A stretch of DNA of 64,000 bases from Pseudomonadales bacterium (GTDB taxonomy: Bacteria; Pseudomonadota; Gammaproteobacteria; Pseudomonadales; Azotimanducaceae), in assembly GCA_022827245.1 (NCBI GenBank), contig JAJDTI010000179.1:1-64000 (forward strand), given 5' to 3'. Below the pieces are notes generated by a model that did not search any database, was not told the DNA's origin, and worked only from the letters and a program-made list of their open reading frames with translations. A program made the position numbers and the translations under genes. This document shows, piece after piece, positions 56,764 to 64,000 of the stretch (positions are counted from its first letter, which is position 1; every line of letters begins with the position of its first letter).

Positions 56764-59181
56764 TCACCGCTCGACGGCGTCCGCCATCCGGTAGCCGATG
56801 CCGCGCACGTTGCGGATGAAGTCCGGCCGGGCCGCATCGTCGCCGAGCTTGCGGCGGAGCTTCTTGACGAACGTGCGCACCTGCTCCGGACCGGCGTGGC
56901 CGCGGCCGCCCCATACGCGGCGCAGCAGGGACTCGAAAGTGGACACCTGGCCGGCGTCGAGCGAGAGTACCCGAAGCAGTTCGTACTCGGTCGCGGTGAG
57001 CCGCACCGGGGAGCCCCCGACGGTCACCCGGCGCAAGCCGTAATCGATCACGAGCCCGTTCAGCACGAACGGTTCCGGCGCGCGCCGCCGGCGCAGGGCG
57101 GCGCGAATGCGCGCGGTCAGCTCCGTCGGGGAGAACGGCTTGACGATGTAGTCGGCGGCGCCCACCTCCAGCGCCCGTGCGACGGTCTCGTCGCGCCCGT
57201 AGCCGGAGATGAAGATGACCGGCAGCTCGGCCAGCTCCGGAACGCGCTCCATCAACTCGATGCCGTCGGTGTCGGGCAGCATCAGGTCGAGCAGCACGAG
57301 GCTCGGCCGCTCGGTGCGAACGAGCCGGCTGGCCTCCTCGGGATCGCCCGTGACCACCGGTACGAAGGACGTTCCGGCGAGCGCGTCGCGGACATAGCGC
57401 AGGGTCTGCGGATCGTCGTCCACGACCAGCACCCGCTCCGGCTCCGACTCGCCCACACGCGCGCCCGACGCCGGCGCCGCCTCCGCGCCGGCGTCGGGCG
57501 CTTCGGCCAGCGGGAGCGTGAACAGGAGCCGGGAGCCTTGCCCAACGCCCGGGCTGGTCGCCCGGATCCGTCCGCCGTGCGCCTCCACCAGCCCCTTGCA
57601 GATCGCAAGCCCGAGCCCGCTCCCCGCGAGCGGGCCGCTGCCGGCGGAGCGCGTGTACTTGCGGAACAGGTGCGGCAACTCCTCCGCCGCCATGCCCCGA
57701 CCCTGGTCGGAGACCGAGATCGACGCGTACACCCCGTCGCGCTCGGCCGCGATGCGGATCGGACGGGACTCGGGGGAGTGCTGTGCCGCGTTGTGAATCA
57801 GGTTGTTCAGCACCTGCACGACGCGGCGCCGGTCCGCCATGACCCGGGGCAGGTCCGGCGGCAGGTTGACCACTACGGGGTGCGCGCCGCCACCGCCGAG
57901 GAAGGTCGTACGGGCCTCTTCCAACACGGCGCGGATCTCGACGGGCTCCGGGGACACCGAAAGCGTCCCGGCTTCGATTCGCCCCACGTCGAGCAGGTCG
58001 CCGATCAGGCTGCGCATATGGTCGGCCTGGCCGTCGATGATGCGGAAGAACTCACGCATCTCCGCGGGTTCGAGCGCGGTCTCGGCGGCCAGTACGGTGG
58101 CGGCCGAGCCCTTGATGGAGGTCAGCGGCGCGCGCAGTTCGTGGCTGACCATCCCCAGGAACTCCGCCCGCAGCCGGTCGAGCTCCTCGAGCGCCGCCAG
58201 GTCCTGCATGGTCACCACCATCGACTCGACGGCGCCCCCGGCGGCGCGGATCGGAGTGGCGTTGATGAGGGTGGCGACGCGACGGCTACCGGGCACGGAC
58301 AGCTCGATCTCCTCCGCGCGTACGGTCTCGCCCCTGTCGAGGACGCTGGTCGCCGGCAACTCGGCCAGCGAGAACTCGGACCCGTCCGCGCGCCGGCAGG
58401 TCAACACCTCGAGCAGATCCTCAACGGCCTGGCCGGGGCGGCGCAGTCCTTCGACGATGCGCCGGGCTTCCCGGTTGAGCGACACCGGTCGGCCGGTGTC
58501 GACGTCGAACACGACCACGCCGACCGGCGAGGTTTCCACCAGGGCCTCGAGATGGTTGCGGGTGCGGCGCTCGTCGCGGTGCGCACGCGCGTTGGCGATC
58601 GCCGTCGCCGCCTGACCGGCGAACAGTTCGATGACCTCCCCGTCGGCGGCCGTGAACTCGAGGCCGCCGGCCTTGTCGCCGAGAAAGAAACTCCCGACCT
58701 GGCGGTCCCGGTGGCGCATGGTCATGGCACGCAGGGTCTTCGAGACGCTCATTGCCGGCACGAGTCCCGACTCACGCAGATACGCCGGGAAATCGTCCAG
58801 GCGGAACACGCCCGTCAACTCCCGCAGGTGCTCGTAGAGCGCCGGCCCGTGGGGCCAGGCGGCGATGCGGCGACGCTGCGCCGCGGTAAAGCCGGAGGTG
58901 ACGAAGTCCTGGGGCCGGCCCTCGTCATCGACCGGAACGATGATGCCGTACCTGGTCCCCGTCAGCGAACGCGCGCTATCGACGACCTCCTGAAGGACGG
59001 TGTCCAGGTCCAGGCTGGCGTTGACGCGCAGCACGGCCGCGTTCAGCTTGGCGATGCGCTCGCGCAGCGCCTCGTTTTCGCGTCTCAGTTCGTCCGGAGT
59101 AGTCAACCGGGCGTCACCGGCGGGGTTCTGTACCCAGAAATACACGGAGCGGCCACGAAACCGGTCTCGTTGTGCATTCAA
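56764..59181 (-). CDS. Hybrid GAF-PAS histidine kinase fused to REC-OmpR response regulator
   Basis: One 805-residue polypeptide carries a complete two-component pathway. It has a leading coiled coil (about residues 30-50), a GAF domain (about 50-195) and a PAS domain (about 207-320). The HisKA domain has the phosphoacceptor His347 in SHELRAPLTS, followed by the HATPase (NLIHNAAQHS, DQGRGM, GSGLGLAIC). A receiver domain follows (VVDDD; phosphoacceptor Asp632 in LLDLMLPD; Lys in YIVKPFS). The C-terminal OmpR/PhoB winged helix spans about 705-800. No membrane segment is visible, so sensing should be cytoplasmic. The TTG start at 59181 is uncertain. It is divergent from the HMG-CoA reductase operon. 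Confidence 0.93.
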   Translation of the reverse strand: MNAQRDRFRGRSVYFWVQNPAGDARLTTPDELRRENEALRERIAKLNAAVLRVNASLDLDTVLQEVVDSARSLTGTRYGIIVPVDDEGRPQDFVTSGFTAAQRRRIAAWPHGPALYEHLRELTGVFRLDDFPAYLRESGLVPAMSVSKTLRAMTMRHRDRQVGSFFLGDKAGGLEFTAADGEVIELFAGQAATAIANARAHRDERRTRNHLEALVETSPVGVVVFDVDTGRPVSLNREARRIVEGLRRPGQAVEDLLEVLTCRRADGSEFSLAELPATSVLDRGETVRAEEIELSVPGSRRVATLINATPIRAAGGAVESMVVTMQDLAALEELDRLRAEFLGMVSHELRAPLTSIKGSAATVLAAETALEPAEMREFFRIIDGQADHMRSLIGDLLDVGRIEAGTLSVSPEPVEIRAVLEEARTTFLGGGGAHPVVVNLPPDLPRVMADRRRVVQVLNNLIHNAAQHSPESRPIRIAAERDGVYASISVSDQGRGMAAEELPHLFRKYTRSAGSGPLAGSGLGLAICKGLVEAHGGRIRATSPGVGQGSRLLFTLPLAEAPDAGAEAAPASGARVGESEPERVLVVDDDPQTLRYVRDALAGTSFVPVVTGDPEEASRLVRTERPSLVLLDLMLPDTDGIELMERVPELAELPVIFISGYGRDETVARALEVGAADYIVKPFSPTELTARIRAALRRRRAPEPFVLNGLVIDYGLRRVTVGGSPVRLTATEYELLRVLSLDAGQVSTFESLLRRVWGGRGHAGPEQVRTFVKKLRRKLGDDAARPDFIRNVRGIGYRMADAVER

Positions 59182-59187
59182 TGTGCA
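59171..59187. promoter_or_regulatory. 11-bp-period direct repeat, candidate OmpR-type box
   Basis: TGTGCA-TTCAA-TGTGCA is a direct repeat with an 11-bp period, the spacing used by OmpR/PhoB-type regulators. It lies at the kinase gene start, about 100 bp upstream of the HMG-CoA reductase start codon, in a divergent control region (59182-59284). Binding by the hybrid regulator is a guess from spacing and position. Confidence 0.4.
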
Positions 59188-59284
59188 CGGAGATTGTGGA
59201 ATAAGTCACCAATCCGAGCAACCCAAGGTGGAACGTGAGCAGACATCCACTCGCCGTACACGAAAAGGACACCCGCCCGGAGCC

Positions 59285-61611
<2,327 letters not shown>

Positions 61612-61615
<4 letters not shown>

Positions 61616-62769
61616 CGTCCAGACCAGCCGCGGGCGAAGACCGTCCCGGGCCGCCCGTTCTCGTGACCGGCGGGTCCGGACACGTGGGCGCGAATCTCGT
61701 GCGCCGGCTGCTCGCCGATGGCGTTCGCGTGCGCGTGCTGTTGCTGGGGGACAGCCCCAACGAGGCGTTGGAGGGCCTGGACGTGGAGCGGGCCTACGCG
61801 GACATCCGCGACCTCGCCGCCACGCGGCGCGCGGTCGAGGGCTGCCAGGGCATCTATCACTGCGCGGCCCGCGTCTCGACCATCGACGGCGACCGCGCCC
61901 ATCGCCGGGAGCTGTTCGAGTGCAACGTGATCGGCACCCGCAACGTGCTGCAGGCGGCGCGGGAAGCGGACGCCGGCCGGGTGGTGGTGACCGGCTCCTT
62001 CAGCGCCGTCGGATACGACCTGGACGATCCGTCGACGCCGAGCGACGAAACGATGCAGTTCTACCCGATGGCCCGGACCATGCCCTATGAGCGGAGCAAG
62101 GTGCTGGTCGAGCACGAGTGCCTGCGTGCCGTGGCGAAGGGTCAGGAGGTCGTGGTGGCGACGTCCTGCGCGGTGGTTGGCGGCGCCGACTTCGTGCCTT
62201 CGCGTCTGGGACGGACCCTGTGCGACTTCGCCAACGGGAAGCTGCACGCGTACGTCGACGGCGGCTTCGAGTTCGTGGCGGCGCAGGACCTCGTGCAGGG
62301 CCACGTGCTGTGCATGCACAAGGGACGCCCCGGCGAGAAGTACATCTTCGGCAGCGAGTACAAGACCATCTCCGACATCCTCGATCTCTTCGAGGAGGCC
62401 ACCGGGGTTCCCAGGCCGCACCGGGCGATCCCGAGTTCCGCGATGTACGTGTTCGCGGAAGTGGCCAGCTTCTACCTCAGCCGCTTCCACCCGCGTTTCC
62501 CGCAACGCTTCACGCCCGGCGCCATCCGCCTGCTGAAGCTGCGGCGGCGCGCGAACACGGCCAAGGCGCGGCAGGAGCTCGGATATCGGCCGACGGGCAT
62601 CCGGGCGGCGGTGCACGAGGCTTACGCGTTCCACTACCTGCGCGGCGCGATCGGCAATCCCGATGCGAAGCGCCCGAGCGCGGCGCCGGGGGATACGGAC
62701 CCGGGTCCCGCGGCCGGCGAGGCGGCCGCCGAGGCGGCGCGCGTAGCGTCCGGAGAAGGCGCCGCATGA
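61612..62769 (+). CDS. Extended SDR, 3-beta-HSD/sterol 4-decarboxylase (SdmB)-like
   Basis: This 385-residue NAD(P)-dependent enzyme has the Rossmann motif VLVTGGSGHVGANLVRRLL (TGxxGxxG), YHCAARVST, and the catalytic PYERSKVLVEHE (YxxxK). It resembles the 3-beta-hydroxysteroid dehydrogenase/sterol-4-alpha-carboxylate dehydrogenase group. The C-terminal part after residue 270 (FAEVASFYLSRFHPRFPQRF) may associate with the membrane, and the last 40 residues are Ala/Gly-rich. It overlaps both neighbours by 4 bp. In Methylococcus an SDR of this class (SdmB) works with a Rieske oxygenase (SdmA) in sterol C-4 demethylation; the same role here is inference. Confidence 0.8.
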
Positions 62770-63854
62770 ACCACGCGCCGCCGAGCTTCACGGATGGCGG
62801 GACCCTGCGCCAGCGCGCCCGGGCCGCGGGCCTGGACCCCGACTACTGGTATGCGGTGGAGGAGGTACGCCGGGTCAAGCCGGGCACGGTGGTCGAGGTG
62901 GTCTTCTGGGGCCGCTCCATCGCGCTGTTTCGAGGTGACGATGGCACGTTTCGCGCCGTCGAGAACCGCTGCGCGCACCGCCAGATCAAGCTCTCCCTGG
63001 GCGAGGTCGAGGGCTGCCGCCTGGTGTGCGCCTACCACGGCTGGCAGTACGACGGGGACGGGCACTGCGTCGAGATCCCGCACGAACGCTATGGCCGGGG
63101 TTTCCCCAAGCTCACGCTGCGCACCTATCCGGTGCAGGTCCGCTACGGCCTGGTCTGGCTGTTCCCGGGAGACCCCGACAAGGCCCGGGAACGCCGGATA
63201 CCGGACATCCCGGAACTCGAGGGTCCGGCGCGCTGGGCCTGCGTACCGCTGACCTTCGACTGGTCCGCCCACCACTCGATGGTGATCGACAACGTGAGCG
63301 ACTTCTCCCATGCCCACCTGCATCGTCGGTACCGCCCGTTCGACAACGCGCGGCTGACCCGCTGCGATACGGTCGGCGACAACGTGCACGTCGCCTACGA
63401 GACGCGCATCGGCGGCGGACGCATCACCGGCCGCTTCGTCGAGCGCGACCGGGTCGACACCGGCCGCATCGAGCTCTGCTACGAGTACCCGTACCAGTGG
63501 TCCAACACGGACGACGCGATCAAGCACTGGTTGTTCGTGCTGCCGGTGAACGAGCGCACGACGCGCGTGTTCTTCCTGTTCTACTTCAGGTCGCTGAAGA
63601 TCCCCGGGTTACCGATTCGCATTCCGAGGGCCGCCATGACGCCGGTCATGCGGCTCTCGAACCGGTGGGCGATCGGCCCGCTCCTCGACCAGGACCGGTT
63701 CGCCGTCGAAGCGGAGCAGCGCGGCTACGAACGCCACTGGGATGCGCCGCCCGTCGAACTGAACCCGGCCGTGCGGGCGTTCCAGGAAGTGACCGTGCGG
63801 AAATGGGGAGAGTATCTCGAGCGGGAGTCGGAGCACGCCCGTGACCCTGCTTGA
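62766..63854 (+). CDS. Rieske non-heme iron oxygenase, sterol/steroid type (SdmA/KshA-like)
   Basis: This 362-residue oxygenase has an N-terminal Rieske [2Fe-2S] domain with CAHRQ (CxH) and CAYHGWQYD (CxxH), about residues 62-90. The mononuclear iron site is visible in VIDNVSDFSHAHLHRRY (Asp, His, His). The class includes KshA, cholesterol 7-desaturase and bacterial SdmA. It would need a separate reductase, not seen in the window. Its start overlaps the SDR stop, and its end overlaps the next reading frame by 14 bp, so it belongs to the same operon as the HMG-CoA reductase-mevalonate kinase fusion. Confidence 0.88.
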   Translation: MNHAPPSFTDGGTLRQRARAAGLDPDYWYAVEEVRRVKPGTVVEVVFWGRSIALFRGDDGTFRAVENRCAHRQIKLSLGEVEGCRLVCAYHGWQYDGDGHCVEIPHERYGRGFPKLTLRTYPVQVRYGLVWLFPGDPDKARERRIPDIPELEGPARWACVPLTFDWSAHHSMVIDNVSDFSHAHLHRRYRPFDNARLTRCDTVGDNVHVAYETRIGGGRITGRFVERDRVDTGRIELCYEYPYQWSNTDDAIKHWLFVLPVNERTTRVFFLFYFRSLKIPGLPIRIPRAAMTPVMRLSNRWAIGPLLDQDRFAVEAEQRGYERHWDAPPVELNPAVRAFQEVTVRKWGEYLERESEHARDPA

Positions 63855-64000
63855 CGCCATCCCGCCGTCGGCGCTCTCCACCGCCGCCCTGCTCGAAGCC
63901 GCGGCCCTGCTGCTGGCGTTCGTCGTGGCCCTGTTCGTCGGCTCGATGGTGGTCCCCGGACGCCGGCTGACGCCGACCGGTCCCGCGGGGGCGCAGCGCA
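63841..64000 (+). CDS. N-terminus of a membrane protein, possibly sterol-reductase-like
   Basis: A GTG at 63841, inside the 3' end of the Rieske gene, opens a frame that runs off the window after 53 codons. The product starts VTLLDAIPPSAL, has one hydrophobic segment (about residues 17-38) and continues VVPGRRLTPTGPAGAQR. A membrane segment followed by xPGxxxxxGxxxG resembles the N-terminus of ERG24/ERG4-type sterol C14 or C7 reductases, which fits the operon. Too little is present to be sure, and an unrelated membrane protein is possible. Confidence 0.4.
   Translation, partial: MTLLDAIPPSALSTAALLEAAALLLAFVVALFVGSMVVPGRRLTPTGPAGAQR

Overview
The window is a 64 kb piece of a high-GC proteobacterial chromosome, most likely from an unplaced gammaproteobacterium. 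The evidence is the gene order: mraZ-rsmH-ftsL-ftsI-murE-mraY-murD-ftsW-murC-ftsQ-ftsA-ftsZ, then dciA-like, M23 peptidase, secA, argJ, yacG, pilD, pilC and pilB, as in Pseudomonas/Xanthomonas-type genomes. It also has a homodimeric AceE, exonuclease I, AmpD/AmpG and a gammaproteobacterial-type FtsZ tail. Genes overlap tightly (ATGA, GTGA or TGATG junctions) and GTG/TTG starts are common.

Layout. 1-13.2 kb: a division and cell-wall (dcw) cluster without murF, murG, murB and ddl, with a short inverted-repeat element between mraZ and rsmH. 13.2-18.6 kb: dciA-like, M23 peptidase, secA and argJ. 18.6-23.6 kb: yacG, the type IV pilus genes pilD/pilC/pilB and two pilins. 23.7-25.5 kb: tRNA-Thr(CGT), then a small island of three unusual ORFs separated by repeats; two of them look like a diverged HicB/HicA pair split by a second copy of the inverted-repeat element. 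25.6-31 kb: nadC, ampD, aceE and aceF. 31-37.9 kb (minus strand): a sodium/solute symporter, an N-methylproline-demethylase-like flavoenzyme, a cobalamin adenosyltransferase, ampG, a membrane coiled-coil protein and an alkyltransferase-like repair protein. 37.9-40.1 kb: groES-groEL with CIRCE and sigma32-like control sites. 40.2-49.2 kb: a PuuD-like membrane protein, a coiled-coil protein, an acyltransferase, an aminopeptidase, a DASS transporter, exonuclease I and an osmoprotectant-type ABC importer with a fused binding protein-permease. 49.2-56.6 kb: accessory metabolism (MBL hydrolase, TetR, SDR, SRPBCC, VOC, methyltransferase, DsbA-like isomerase, acyl-CoA dehydrogenase, an exported-looking D-2-hydroxyacid dehydrogenase).

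The most interesting part is 56.7-64 kb. One polypeptide carries a complete two-component system (GAF-PAS-histidine kinase-receiver-OmpR DNA-binding domain). Divergent from it is an overlapping operon that begins with a class II HMG-CoA reductase fused in frame to mevalonate kinase. An extended SDR (3-beta-HSD/SdmB type), a Rieske oxygenase (SdmA/KshA/cholesterol-desaturase type) and the start of a membrane protein, possibly a sterol-reductase-like enzyme, follow. Most Gammaproteobacteria use the MEP pathway, so mevalonate enzymes coupled to sterol-type tailoring enzymes suggest a dedicated polycyclic isoprenoid or sterol-modifying pathway. No cyclase or squalene gene is visible, so this remains inference.
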